Numbered from the stretch's first letter, positions 41,147-49,925 are shown. The stretch is DNA of 55,594 nucleotides from JACPIL01 sp964362365 (GCA_964362365.1 CAYIEF010000004.1:1-55594); one strand, 5' to 3'. The notes: generated from the letters alone by a model not told the origin. Program-made: numbers and translations.

Positions 41147-42259
41147 TTATTTTTGCTTCATCACCCTAACAATCTCTTTAATCCCTGCTTTGGTCTTGAT
41201 TCCTGTCGGCGAAAACTGTGTCCGTACACCTTTTACTTTCTTCAAAACCGGTTCCAGTTTGGTTGTTTCTAATTCATATTTCTTGGCAATAACATGTAAA
41301 TCATAAAATCCAACTCTATCATCCTTTGATTCCTGATGCAGCAAATCCAGAAATTTCTGCTCTTCTGGAAAATGGTTTTCTTTTTTCATCCTGGCAAGCA
41401 ATTTTTTGTCAAATAATTTTCCTGTCCACAATGGGCCGAAATAGTCAAAACCTTTCTCGGCATTACATTCGCTACTCTTGAATTCCAAGGTCTTCGGGTT
41501 AAATAATAAGTACTTATGTTCTTTTAACACTTCATCACATTTTTCCTTGCTCTTCAACGACTTGAAATATATTTTAAAGTAATGGTCTTTATGATGGGCA
41601 AGTATGGGAATCAACGCTTTATCGAACTGCACGCCCTGCAGCTGCACTTTCCTGATTAATATTCGCAATCCAATCTCATGCATCATGTAATTGCGTACTG
41701 CCCTGGCCCAATATTTTCTCTTGGTAACCTTGGGATATGTTCCAGTCAATGCCGCCGTGTCTGTCGCCGTAACGGCAATAATCCCATTCCGCGTAATTCT
41801 AGCTACTGCAGAAGCCAAAAACGGATTAGGGCTGCCAAACGGATCGATCTCGATGTAATCAAAATAGCCGCAAAATTCTCCTTTGATACAGCGCTTGACC
41901 TGATTCAGCAAGAAAAGATTAGCATCTTCATTGCCGATGGTTATTTTTTGTTTGGCGAGTTTATTTAATTTCAGATTATCTGCGAATACTTTAGGAAAAT
42001 TTTCCTTAATATCATTTACAAAAATGTGCTTTATCTTTCCCGGTTTTAGTTCTTTCAAAAATCGCAACTCTCTAATCCCCGAACCTGCCAAGGGAGAAGC
42101 GATGTTCATATTCTCATTCTCAACAGAATTCAGCAGCAGAATGGCAATATTTCGGTTGGATTTCATTATTGGATTGTAGAATACTTCCATCTGGGCATGC
42201 ACATCTTTAGGCGGAAGTTCTAGCTTTATTTTGCAGGAATGTTCTGTTACGATTGACAT
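41147..42259 (-). CDS. trm1: tRNA (guanine26-N2)-dimethyltransferase Trm1
   Basis: 370 residues, standard for archaeal Trm1. It dimethylates G26 of tRNA using SAM. The N-terminal VFYNPIMKSNRNIA, ASPLAGSGIRELR (SAM site), FDYIEIDPFGSPNPF and TATDTAALTGTYP are characteristic. The C-terminal domain ends in a short HTH-like region. Monocistronic, with clear spacing on both sides. Confidence 0.95.
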   Translation of the reverse strand: MSIVTEHSCKIKLELPPKDVHAQMEVFYNPIMKSNRNIAILLLNSVENENMNIASPLAGSGIRELRFLKELKPGKIKHIFVNDIKENFPKVFADNLKLNKLAKQKITIGNEDANLFLLNQVKRCIKGEFCGYFDYIEIDPFGSPNPFLASAVARITRNGIIAVTATDTAALTGTYPKVTKRKYWARAVRNYMMHEIGLRILIRKVQLQGVQFDKALIPILAHHKDHYFKIYFKSLKSKEKCDEVLKEHKYLLFNPKTLEFKSSECNAEKGFDYFGPLWTGKLFDKKLLARMKKENHFPEEQKFLDLLHQESKDDRVGFYDLHVIAKKYELETTKLEPVLKKVKGVRTQFSPTGIKTKAGIKEIVRVMKQK

Positions 42260-42304
42260 ACGTTAAGAAAAAGGAAGAAATAACTTAAATGTTTTGAAAA
42301 AATT

Positions 42305-43228
42305 TTATTCATCAATTAATAAGCTGCATCTGCGGGCTGCATAATCGCCCGGTTTTCTTCCATTTACCAGCCGAGGATTGATGTGTTCATTAATGACCCA
42401 GGGAATATCTTTAATGCCATCTACTATAAAATCTGGGTTTTCTTGGGCCATAGAATCATATGCTGTCAGTAATTTCCTGATAAATTCATCTGGATTCTTT
42501 TTATAAATCTGCTTTTCCGTAAAACCTTCATGTTCCTCTGTCAGGTACATTTCATTTCCCGTCCCAGCTAAACCAATCGTCCACATGCCTGCTCGTTTCC
42601 CTTCTCTGATATCGTCTAACGTATCTCCTACCTTTACTACCGCAGCATTGTCTGAAACATTTAACAAATATGCATTAAGATTGCACATGGCTGGTTTTGG
42701 GCGGGAAATAGTATCTCCAAAGCCAAGTAATGGCCCTTGCAGCTTTCCACTTTTAATCACATAATGCCCAGTTGCGCAGACAGAAACATCAGGAACATAT
42801 CCCCTCTCAGCCGCCTCATTCAGGAGCAAGTCCATCATTTCTCCGGTGTAACCAGTGGTAGAACCAATCTTTAATCCTATCTTTCTACATTCTTCTACTG
42901 CTTCTACGGTTCCGTTAATCAAATCAGCATACTTTACTAAATATGGCAATTGCGCCGCTTGGAAGACATCAAACATTTTTTCTACATCTTCCTGAGCAGG
43001 CATGCGTTTATGGACGGCAAACCAGCGTTTTTCCACTTCTGGATCTTTTGCAATTTCTCCTATATGCACTTTCTTATGCTTGCCCATGGGCTTGCGCGCT
43101 TCCAGCATGGAAATGGGAGCGTCCATATCTGCGAATACTTTTTGGAATACCACTGCTGGAGCATAGCATCCGTAATCCATAGTTGTGCCTGCCCAATCGA
43201 GAATAACCGCTTCTAATTTTTGTACCAT
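42305..43228 (-). CDS. phnX: Phosphonoacetaldehyde hydrolase-like HAD enzyme
   Basis: 307 residues from MVQKLEAVILDWAGTT; the longer start at 43252 adds a non-conserved segment. Motif I AVILDWAGTTMDYG, KPMGKHKKVHI with the Schiff-base lysine, IGSTTGYTGEMM, ISRPKPAM and VKVGDTLDDIREG are exactly the PhnX set. PhnX splits phosphonoacetaldehyde into acetaldehyde and phosphate. The usual partner PhnW is absent here and an archaeal PhnX is unusual, suggesting transfer. A C-terminal extension of ~40 residues (NPDFIVDGIKDIPWVINE) resembles the tail of related bacterial proteins. Confidence 0.88.
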   Translation of the reverse strand: MVQKLEAVILDWAGTTMDYGCYAPAVVFQKVFADMDAPISMLEARKPMGKHKKVHIGEIAKDPEVEKRWFAVHKRMPAQEDVEKMFDVFQAAQLPYLVKYADLINGTVEAVEECRKIGLKIGSTTGYTGEMMDLLLNEAAERGYVPDVSVCATGHYVIKSGKLQGPLLGFGDTISRPKPAMCNLNAYLLNVSDNAAVVKVGDTLDDIREGKRAGMWTIGLAGTGNEMYLTEEHEGFTEKQIYKKNPDEFIRKLLTAYDSMAQENPDFIVDGIKDIPWVINEHINPRLVNGRKPGDYAARRCSLLIDE

Positions 43229-43290
43229 GTTTTTGCCCCCGCATAATTTCATACCATAGCCAAATCCACTTCTATATAAATATTATGAGC

Positions 43291-43593
43291 TTAAGGAAAA
43301 GGAATCTCCTGATGCGAATCTTTTCTTTCTCCTTTTTCGTAGATGAGATGGATTCCGTCCATAAGAATTTGATGGCCTTTAAACTGCTCCCGTACTTTTG
43401 TATTGCCTTCAAAATGAGAAAGGTATTCCCCGATCTCCAGCTCATCGTTAAAGCTAGGATCACTCACATGCACCTTCACAGAAATAGAGCTTGCCGTTGT
43501 TCGAATCTCGGTATGAAGCCTACCTACGAAATTGTCCTGTAAATACTCCGCAAAATTCTTTGTGAATACTGGGAGGTAATAGCTATCAGTCAT
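43291..43593 (-). CDS. Uncharacterised protein, single beta-rich domain
   Basis: 100 residues from the ATG at 43593, chosen because a longer start at 43659 would overlap the upstream gene. Alternating strands (TTASSISVKVHVSDPSF, HQILMDGIHLIYEK) suggest a compact beta fold. No family is recognised. It lies 10 bases downstream of the small membrane protein gene and is probably co-transcribed. Confidence 0.5.
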   Translation of the reverse strand: MTDSYYLPVFTKNFAEYLQDNFVGRLHTEIRTTASSISVKVHVSDPSFNDELEIGEYLSHFEGNTKVREQFKGHQILMDGIHLIYEKGERKDSHQEIPFP

Positions 43594-43603
43594 TATAAAG
43601 AGT

Positions 43604-43900
43604 TCAATACGTCTTGAAATATTGATACAATGTTTGTCCAACAGCATGTCCCAGAGCAAATGCTCCTCCTGAGTTTATCGCGTACATGGTTGTTTTTCCA
43701 ACTATAAATTTATCCACCAAGCCCCATACCAAACCGGGTATGGCCGCGTCCATAGCAGTATTGACTAACGTCCCATCACTATCTACTGGTATTAATGCAT
43801 CTAAACCAGCACCGACCACTGCTCCTAAAGTAAATGTAGTAACAGTCTGACCTAAAGTAAGGCCCCCTGTATTTTTTTCAATATTTTGTTCTTCTGACAT
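43604..43900 (-). CDS. Gly/Ala-rich small membrane protein
   Basis: 98 residues from the ATG at 43900. GGGGGGAGGAAATACT before it contains a strong ribosome binding site, so the longer start at 43939 is rejected. Hydrophobic Gly/Ala-rich segments (LGQTVTTFTLGAVVGAGLDAL, split by turns, and AINSGGAFALGHAVGQTLY) suggest two or three membrane helices or a pore-like packing. No family is recognised. Confidence 0.6.
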   Translation of the reverse strand: MSEEQNIEKNTGGLTLGQTVTTFTLGAVVGAGLDALIPVDSDGTLVNTAMDAAIPGLVWGLVDKFIVGKTTMYAINSGGAFALGHAVGQTLYQYFKTY

Positions 43901-43997
43901 AGTATTTCCTCCCCCCTTAACTGAACCACCGTCATCCATTTATAAAATCTATGTATCAGGAGAGTAAATTTAAAAAGAATCGCCATAGCTAGAGATC

Positions 43998-45785
43998 ATG
44001 GCAACCAGACGGCCCATCGTTACTGTACTCGGTCATGTAGACCACGGAAAATCCAGCATTCTGGATAAAATTAGAGGTACTGCTGTAGTCGCCAGGGAAG
44101 CGGGAGGAATTACTCAAGCCATCGGCTGCAGCATTGTTCCCATAAAAACCATTCAAACTATCTGCGGCCCACTATTGAATGCCATCAAATCAGGGCTCAC
44201 TATTCCTGGCCTCTTATTCATAGATTCACCTGGACATGCTGCTTTCACCTCCTTGAGAAAACGCGGAGGCTCTTTAGCTGATATCGCCATCTTAGTTGTC
44301 GATATCAATGAGGGATTTAAGCCGCAAACTGTGGAATCAATCGAAATATTGAAAACAAATAAAGTTCCCTTCATCATTGCTGCCAATAAAATTGATCTAA
44401 TTTCAGGATGGAAATATGACTCTAAGAAATTTCTGCTCGATAATATCAATGCCTTAGACTACAAAATACAGGGCGATTTTGAGAAAAAAATGTACGAAAT
44501 AGTTGCCCAAGTGGTTGAACATGGCTTGCAGGCAGAACGTTTTGATCGAGTCAGCGATTTCACCAAGCAGATCGCTATAGTTCCCGTCTCAGCATTCACT
44601 GGCCAAGGAATTCCTGAACTGTTGATGGTCCTTACCGGATTAGCGCAGAAATATTTGGAAAAAAAACTCGAAGCAGAAGAAAAAGGATACTGTGAGGGAA
44701 CCATCCTTGAGGTCAAAGAAGAAAAAGGATTAGGCATGACTATCGACTGCATCATCTACAACGGAAAATTACGCGTGAATGATACTTTGATCATCGGAAA
44801 TTTGGAACAGCCTATTGTTACAAAAATCCGCGCTCTCTTAGAGCCGGCAGAATTAGCAGAGATGCGCGAGAAGAAAAGTAAATTCAAGAACGTCAAGGAA
44901 GTGATTGCTGCAACTGGAGTTAAAATTTCCGCTCCTGGATTAGAAACAGCTATCGCGGGCATGCCTTTGCGCAGCTCTTCAGGAAAAGCAGATGAAGTCG
45001 AACGCCTAAAACAGGAAGTGCAGCAGCAGGTCGGTGAGGTACTTTCCTTCACTGAGCAAGAACATGGGGTGATGATCAAAGCCGATACTATCGGCGGCTT
45101 GGAAGCCCTGCGCCATTTGCTTGAAGAGAAAAGTATCCCTATCGCTTCCGCTTCGTTAGGAGATATCAGCAAGAAAGATCTTTCTAAATTAGAGACGCTC
45201 AAAGAAAAAGACGAATTTACTGGTGTATTATTAGGATTCAATGTCAAAATTGCTCCGGAGATAATTGAACTTGCCAAAGTAAAAGGATTGACTCTTATTC
45301 TCAACGAAGTAATTTACAAAACTATTGAAGATTACGAAAAATATGTCAACAACCTCAAGAAAGAAATTGAGAAGCGCGAGTTAGCAAATTTAGTCCGCCC
45401 CTGCAAATTTTTAGTCATGAAAGGATATGTCTTTCGGCAGAGCAATCCGGCTATTGTCGGTGTAGATATAGAAGTAGGCAGAATCAGGGCCGGAGATCCG
45501 GTCATGAATGCAGAAGGCAAGCGCCTTTCTACCGTCAAAAGTTTGGGAGAAGCGCAGGAAGCAGTTACTGTTGCCGAACAAGGAAAACAATTGGCTATGG
45601 CTATGGATGGTGTTACCGTTGGCAGACAAGTGAAAGAAGGGGATTATTTGTATACAGACATCCCTGAAGAACATTTCAAGAAATTAAAAGAATTGAAGAA
45701 ACATTTGTCGAAACGAGAGTTGGAAGTGCTGAAAGAGATCGCTGACATTAAACGGAAAGAAAATCCAGTGTGGGGAGTTGGTTAG
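43998..45785 (+). CDS. infB: Translation initiation factor aIF5B (IF2-like)
   Basis: 595 residues, the normal archaeal size without intein. The GTPase core has VLGHVDHGKSSILDKIR (G1), DSPGHAAF (G3) and AANKID (G4); domains II to IV follow, ending in ELEVLKEIADIKRKENP. It promotes subunit joining during initiation and can place initiator tRNA. The end overlaps the convergent gene by four bases. Confidence 0.97.
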   Translation: MATRRPIVTVLGHVDHGKSSILDKIRGTAVVAREAGGITQAIGCSIVPIKTIQTICGPLLNAIKSGLTIPGLLFIDSPGHAAFTSLRKRGGSLADIAILVVDINEGFKPQTVESIEILKTNKVPFIIAANKIDLISGWKYDSKKFLLDNINALDYKIQGDFEKKMYEIVAQVVEHGLQAERFDRVSDFTKQIAIVPVSAFTGQGIPELLMVLTGLAQKYLEKKLEAEEKGYCEGTILEVKEEKGLGMTIDCIIYNGKLRVNDTLIIGNLEQPIVTKIRALLEPAELAEMREKKSKFKNVKEVIAATGVKISAPGLETAIAGMPLRSSSGKADEVERLKQEVQQQVGEVLSFTEQEHGVMIKADTIGGLEALRHLLEEKSIPIASASLGDISKKDLSKLETLKEKDEFTGVLLGFNVKIAPEIIELAKVKGLTLILNEVIYKTIEDYEKYVNNLKKEIEKRELANLVRPCKFLVMKGYVFRQSNPAIVGVDIEVGRIRAGDPVMNAEGKRLSTVKSLGEAQEAVTVAEQGKQLAMAMDGVTVGRQVKEGDYLYTDIPEEHFKKLKELKKHLSKRELEVLKEIADIKRKENPVWGVG

Positions 45786-46993
45786 ATAAAAAAAGAATCC
45801 AAGCTTATGTCAAGTCCGTCACGAATGCCAGTTTTAACATGTTTTTTCCTGATTAATCTTGGACGCGGAATTTTGCCGAAATTTATCAGTTTTTTTAGCT
45901 CATCTATTCTGCCCGCTTCAATCGTATGTTTTACGAATTTCTTTGCTTCGTAACCTGCCATAAAACCTGACCCAAATTCAAATCTCATAAAGGAAAATTT
46001 TAGTTTTGGATAATAAAATAATCCGATAGCTCTTGCACTAGCTACTTTTTCTAAGGCGCTAAATAACAAGCTATGATATTCTTTATCATGCTGCTGGCGC
46101 AAAGCTCGTTTTGATTTATCACGACAATCACAAGAAGCATCAAAATCAACCAAGCCAATTCCTACTTTATCTTCGTCTACAGGATAAAGTACTACGTTAC
46201 CTATGTGGGCATTTGTACGTTCAGGATCATCGCTCCACGTCTGCTTGCTTTTATCCATTAATCTTTTGAGCTGCCCGACGATATAACCTACATCCTGATA
46301 AAAATTGCTTAATTGTAGAATGAATTGTACTTTCTGCCCTTTTGTATACGTGGTCTGAAAATATGCTTCGCTTTCTAAAGCGTACATCAATTCATCAAGC
46401 CTCGTATCACCTTTGACGCGGATGACGCTGGTAGCGATTTTTCTTCTTCCGATCTTGAAAGGAGACTTGTAAAAACCGACATATTCCATGGTCGGCTCGA
46501 TCCCGTTATCGGCTAATACTCTGTTAAACCTATCAGAAAAGATTCTTTCATTATGAGCGTTGCGTAAAAATTGTCCGCCTTCGAGGTAAGGGGTTCCAGG
46601 ATAATCATCAATTTTAAGCGGAATTTCTGCCACTGCTGCTCCTTTAAGTTTGTATAAATTTCCCGTCTGCTGATCGAAAGTAAGACCGGAACGATAGCCG
46701 CTCCAAACTCCGGGAATAGTTCCAGGCGGGCATTCTAAGGTAACGGTATCGTCTTCTGTTTTTAACAGATCATCCCGGCTTGAGCGTATATTTAACAATT
46801 CAGGTGAAATAGTAAGCGGGCCTTGAGAAAGAAAAGAAGGCATAGCTCTAATACATTCTACTGTTCTATCAAGACACTCGGTTAAATATAATGGATCTCT
46901 TCGCACCAATAATCTGGAATTTATATCTAAGAAAACTTTAGTCTGAGGATTGGCAGTTTCATTGCTCTCTAGTTTATATTGTATTGTTTCCAT
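45782..46993 (-). CDS. Atypical protein-kinase-fold protein
   Basis: 403 residues. The late segment TNAHIGNVVLYP followed ~15 residues on by GLVDFDASCD looks like a catalytic loop (H-x-G-N) and a metal-binding DFD of an atypical kinase or SelO/phosphotransferase-like fold. YRSGLTFDQQTGNLYKLKG would then be the beta-hairpin with the ATP lysine. The N-terminal ~95 residues and C-terminal tail are unassigned. It could equally be a related ATP-grasp-like fold; the substrate is unknown. Confidence 0.5.
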   Translation of the reverse strand: METIQYKLESNETANPQTKVFLDINSRLLVRRDPLYLTECLDRTVECIRAMPSFLSQGPLTISPELLNIRSSRDDLLKTEDDTVTLECPPGTIPGVWSGYRSGLTFDQQTGNLYKLKGAAVAEIPLKIDDYPGTPYLEGGQFLRNAHNERIFSDRFNRVLADNGIEPTMEYVGFYKSPFKIGRRKIATSVIRVKGDTRLDELMYALESEAYFQTTYTKGQKVQFILQLSNFYQDVGYIVGQLKRLMDKSKQTWSDDPERTNAHIGNVVLYPVDEDKVGIGLVDFDASCDCRDKSKRALRQQHDKEYHSLLFSALEKVASARAIGLFYYPKLKFSFMRFEFGSGFMAGYEAKKFVKHTIEAGRIDELKKLINFGKIPRPRLIRKKHVKTGIRDGLDISLDSFFI

Positions 46994-47087
46994 TGCAATA
47001 ACATCTAGAACCCGTCTCTTTATTCCAGAACGGTATCTTTTTAAAAATCTTTGTAAATTCTCTTTTGCCTACCAAATTACCAAAAAG

Positions 47088-47117
47088 CTTTTATAGAAGT
47101 ATACTAAAAGTATACTT
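47088..47117 (+). promoter_or_regulatory. TATA box and perfect AAGTATAC operator
   Basis: GCTTTTATAG (from 47088) is TATA-like. AAGTATAC-TAAAA-GTATACTT (47097-47117) is a perfect 8-bp inverted repeat touching the ATG at 47118. The half-site contains the same GTATAC as at 35316-35331, in front of a homologous antitoxin. Confidence 0.7.
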
Positions 47118-47333
47118 ATGGAAGCGACAACTATTAAAGTGTATTCAAAGACAAAACATGCCTTAGATGATGTTAGGCAAGAGCAAGAAACTTATGATCA
47201 GGTTATTTCTAGGCTAGTCGCTCAAACTAAGAAAAAAAACCTCGTGAAGGAGCTAATAGAAGCATATAAATCTAAAGCAGAAGAAGATATAAAGACTGCT
47301 CAGGAATGGGATGCGGTATCGGACGTGGAATGA
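47118..47333 (+). CDS. Antitoxin, MEATTIKV family (partner of MazF)
   Basis: 71 residues. MEATTIKVYSKTKHALDDVR at the N-terminus is nearly the same as in the antitoxin at 35332, while the C-terminus (KAEEDIKTAQEWDAV) differs, as expected if each fits another toxin. The N-terminal strand and helix should bind the GTATAC operator. The stop overlaps the mazF start. Confidence 0.8.
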   Translation: MEATTIKVYSKTKHALDDVRQEQETYDQVISRLVAQTKKKNLVKELIEAYKSKAEEDIKTAQEWDAVSDVE

Positions 47334-47680
47334 TGCCAGAGGTTAGGCGAGGAGAAATCTGGCTAGTCAATTTTGATCCTACTATAGGGCATGAAATACA
47401 AAAACAAAGACCTGCAATAATAGTTCAAAATGATCTCGGAAACAAATATAGTCCAATTACTATAGTAGCTCCAATCACTTCTCAGGGAACTGATAAAATT
47501 TACCCTATAGAAATTTTGCTTACAGACGAAAATTCTGGATTAATAAAAAAATCTAAAGCTCTTTTTAATCAAATACGGGCAGTTGATAAGAGAAGATTAA
47601 TTAAGAAAATCGGAAAAATTACTGAAGAAACCACCGATAATATGAATGAAGCCATAAAAATAAGTTTAGGGTTATGGTGA
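47330..47680 (+). CDS. mazF: MazF-type mRNA interferase
   Basis: 116 residues from the ATG at 47330, which overlaps the antitoxin stop (ATGA); a second ATG at 47333 is an equal candidate. VRRGEIWLVNFDPTIGHEIQKQRPAIIV and, later, VAPITSQ and NQIRAVDKRR are the PemK/MazF signatures. The toxin cuts single-stranded RNA at short sequences. It ends one base before the frame of the PUA gene becomes recognisable. Confidence 0.92.
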   Translation: MMPEVRRGEIWLVNFDPTIGHEIQKQRPAIIVQNDLGNKYSPITIVAPITSQGTDKIYPIEILLTDENSGLIKKSKALFNQIRAVDKRRLIKKIGKITEETTDNMNEAIKISLGLW

Positions 47681-47681
47681 G

Positions 47682-48152
47682 ATAATTCAAACCTTAACCA
47701 TCCTCAACACCCGGGACATTAAGAAAATCCGCCAGCTCTTCGAAGAAACCTATGGCGCGTTCTTCACCGGCGATTATGCCTACTTACAGAGCAAAGACGG
47801 CAGGCTATCCCTCATCAACAAAGATGTTGGTAAAATAGATCTGCAGAAACTGCGGGTGGATAAATTTGGGTTGTATGTTGCGGAAATCAAAGGCAATTCT
47901 GTGCGTTTGAGCAAGGAAGGTGCGCAGTTATTGGCAAAAGAGGCAAGAGACAAATTGAAAAATATTGTAGAATTAGACAGCAGGGAAATCAAAGCGTATT
48001 TTCACGGAGTAGATTTGAGGAAAGATTTAGGTTCAGAAGCAAAATTCGTCTTAATAGAATATCAAGGGGATATTGTCGGCTGCTCCAAATATAAAGATGG
48101 GGCTATTCTGAATTACTTGCCTAAGATACACAGGGGAGAAGTTATTGTTTAA
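47682..48152 (+). CDS. PUA-domain RNA-binding protein lacking a start codon
   Basis: The frame is open from 47670 to the TAA at 48152 and the protein is conserved-looking over its whole length: LTILNTRDIKKIRQLF, FFTGDYAYLQSKDG, LINKDVGKIDL, VDKFGLYVAEIKG, VRLSKEGAQLL and a C-terminal strand pair. This resembles the Nip7/NOP2-type pre-PUA plus PUA modules that bind RNA. No ATG, GTG or TTG occurs in frame before residue ~59 (GTG at 47856). The true start was probably lost when mazEF was inserted directly upstream, or a rare ATA/ATT is used. GC content and codon use exceed those of its neighbours. Confidence 0.6.
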   Translation: MIQTLTILNTRDIKKIRQLFEETYGAFFTGDYAYLQSKDGRLSLINKDVGKIDLQKLRVDKFGLYVAEIKGNSVRLSKEGAQLLAKEARDKLKNIVELDSREIKAYFHGVDLRKDLGSEAKFVLIEYQGDIVGCSKYKDGAILNYLPKIHRGEVIV

Positions 48153-48221
48153 CCAAAATACATAAATTTTATAAAATCTCTTTGAAAACTAACGTAGACG
48201 TAGAATTTGGAGGTTAAAAAA

Positions 48222-48512
48222 ATGAAACGAACAACTATGGCATTTCTCGGCTTAACTACATTATTAAGTGGTTGCGATGAAAATAAAGAGATGAATCTTG
48301 GAGGGTGCGATGTAGGAGGGCTCCAAGTTCAGGCAACATATCACCAAACACAAGGTATTGACCGCATTAGTTTAGAAATTTACAAAGACGGCAAAATTGT
48401 TGGTTCTATAAATCATGTTTATTATGGAGACTGGGTTCAATGCGATGATAACAAGAGGTTAAATGTGAAGAGCGATGTAATGTACTTTACTCCGAATCCA
48501 GAAAAGAAATAG
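48222..48512 (+). CDS. Small putative lipoprotein
   Basis: 96 residues from the ATG at 48222, with TTGGAGG well spaced before it. The signal peptide ends in a canonical lipobox (LLSGC, Cys18), followed by Asp and Glu. The mature part has two further Cys (GGCDVGG and WVQCDDNK) that could form a disulfide, and beta strands. No family is recognised. It is the second lipobox protein in the window. Confidence 0.65.
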   Translation: MKRTTMAFLGLTTLLSGCDENKEMNLGGCDVGGLQVQATYHQTQGIDRISLEIYKDGKIVGSINHVYYGDWVQCDDNKRLNVKSDVMYFTPNPEKK

Positions 48513-48526
48513 AACGTTTTTTTATT

Positions 48527-48655
48527 CTAATTTTCTATGTATCGCTTGAAAAAATTTTCAACCTTAATACTTTTTTGTTTCGCGATTTCATGCATTTTTC
48601 TTACAAATTCAGGCTTAAGTTTTCTTTCACAACAAAAATCTTTACCCAAGAACAT
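48527..48655 (-). CDS. Fragment resembling a DUF2683-type antitoxin
   Basis: A 42-residue frame ending ..KLKPEFVRKMHEIAKQKS then IKVENFFKRYIEN. This matches the C-terminal half of small archaeal antitoxin-like DUF2683 proteins (LKPEFxxKMxxIxKxxxIKVxxFxxRY). Its start overlaps the next gene, and the DNA-binding N-terminal half is missing, so it is probably a remnant. A partner toxin is not visible. Confidence 0.35.
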   Translation of the reverse strand: MFLGKDFCCERKLKPEFVRKMHEIAKQKSIKVENFFKRYIEN

Positions 48656-48872
48656 CTTCAATCGCTTTCTTGCCTTTCAGCTTCTTGGGCTCGTCTTTAG
48701 CCTGCGCCGCTAAATCCACGCCTAAATCCTTCAATTCCTTGATGTGCATCTGCATCAATTGCTCTACTATCTGTAAAATTCTCATCAATTCTTCCCGTTC
48801 CTTGCTTAAAGTAGCTAAGGAACCCTTGTGGAAGCCAATTTTTTCATCTTTGGACATGTCAGTGGTTGCCAT
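48642..48872 (-). CDS. Small coiled-coil protein
   Basis: 76 residues from the ATG at 48872, preceded at ~25 bases by TTTATAAAG, so probably leaderless. The central helix LSKEREELMRILQIVEQLMQMHIKELK is a heptad-rich coiled coil; the tail is basic. Longer upstream frames run into the divergent kinase promoter. It resembles small prefoldin-like or unnamed DPANN proteins; no function claimed. Confidence 0.55.
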   Translation of the reverse strand: MATTDMSKDEKIGFHKGSLATLSKEREELMRILQIVEQLMQMHIKELKDLGVDLAAQAKDEPKKLKGKKAIEDVLG

Positions 48873-48957
48873 GGAACAAAAATTTGCAGTTTTCTTTATA
48901 AATTTTACGAGAAGAATGTTTTTAAAGAGCGAAATATTCCCATTTCCAGGTGAATAG

Positions 48958-49923
48958 ATGTCAAAATACGATGTTCTCTGTGTCGGTTCAGCAACGGTAG
49001 ATACCTTTCTCACTATTGAGCAGCCATTTTCTTCCATCAACATTGGCGATAAGGTGCTTGCTACCCGCATCGAAAAGCATTCCGGCGGAGGAGCAACAAA
49101 TTCTGTAGCGGCTTTGTCAAAATTAGGATTTACTGTAAAAATGCTCACCAAATTAGGGAATGATCACGATGCTGGGTTCATTCTGCAGGATTTAAGAAGA
49201 TATCATGTCGATAACCTCTGTCATAGCCGAAGCGCAAAAAAAACTGATTCAGCTACCATTATCTCTTCAAAGAAAGAACATGACCGGGTCATTTTTGTCT
49301 ATAAGGGCGCGTCCATGGATTTAATGTTATCCGACCTGAAAGAATCACAGGTTACAGCAAAATGGATGTATCTTGCTTCTTTGACTGGAAAATCCTTCCA
49401 AGCAGCTTTACATCTGGCAAAAATTGCCCGGAAAAAAAACATTAATCTGCTGTTCAATCCATCACTGTATCTGGCTAAAAAGGGAAAAAAAATCCTTGCG
49501 CCAATTTTAGAAAACGCTGCCATTTTAGTTCTCAACCTTGAAGAAGCGCAAGCTTTAGCCAGAACTTCATCTAAAAATATTCCTTTCCTGCTTCAATCAT
49601 TGCAAAAATTAGGTCCAAAAGTTGTGGTCATTACCTACGGAAAGAAAGGACTTTCTGCGCTGCATAAGAATACAATGTACGTCTTGCCAAAAACTCCTTC
49701 GGTTACCATTGCTGACACGACGGGAGCTGGAGATGCTTTTACGTCAGGATTCCTTGCCGGGGTCATGAAAAGATATACTTTTGAAGATGCCCTGCGACTG
49801 GGGCAAGCAAACGCTACCTCTGTTATTCAATACATTGGAGCAAAGGATAAGCTGCTTACAGAAAAAGAAGCAAAGCTGCTGATGAAAAAATATAAAATTC
49901 CGATAACTGCAAAAAGGGTGTAA
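48958..49923 (+). CDS. PfkB-family sugar kinase
   Basis: 321 residues. The N-terminal GG motif (SGGGATNSVAALSKLG) and the C-terminal PfkB signature DTTGAGDAFTSGF, with the catalytic Asp, are complete. Enzymes of the family phosphorylate ribose, fructose-6-phosphate, nucleosides or other sugars. Being first in an operon with class II aldolase, RpiB and Rpe, it most likely feeds the same sugar-phosphate pool. A ribose or fructose-phosphate substrate is inferred. Confidence 0.88.
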   Translation: MSKYDVLCVGSATVDTFLTIEQPFSSINIGDKVLATRIEKHSGGGATNSVAALSKLGFTVKMLTKLGNDHDAGFILQDLRRYHVDNLCHSRSAKKTDSATIISSKKEHDRVIFVYKGASMDLMLSDLKESQVTAKWMYLASLTGKSFQAALHLAKIARKKNINLLFNPSLYLAKKGKKILAPILENAAILVLNLEEAQALARTSSKNIPFLLQSLQKLGPKVVVITYGKKGLSALHKNTMYVLPKTPSVTIADTTGAGDAFTSGFLAGVMKRYTFEDALRLGQANATSVIQYIGAKDKLLTEKEAKLLMKKYKIPITAKRV

Positions 49924-49925
49924 CC

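Noticed and set aside
43490..43520. GTTCGAATC-like string suggesting a tRNA T-loop
   Set aside because: No acceptor or anticodon stems can be built around it and it lies within a coding frame.
44153..45304. Minus-strand frames of up to 182 codons within aIF5B
   Set aside because: They overlap an unmistakable aIF5B gene and show Ser/Phe-rich composition typical of antisense frames.
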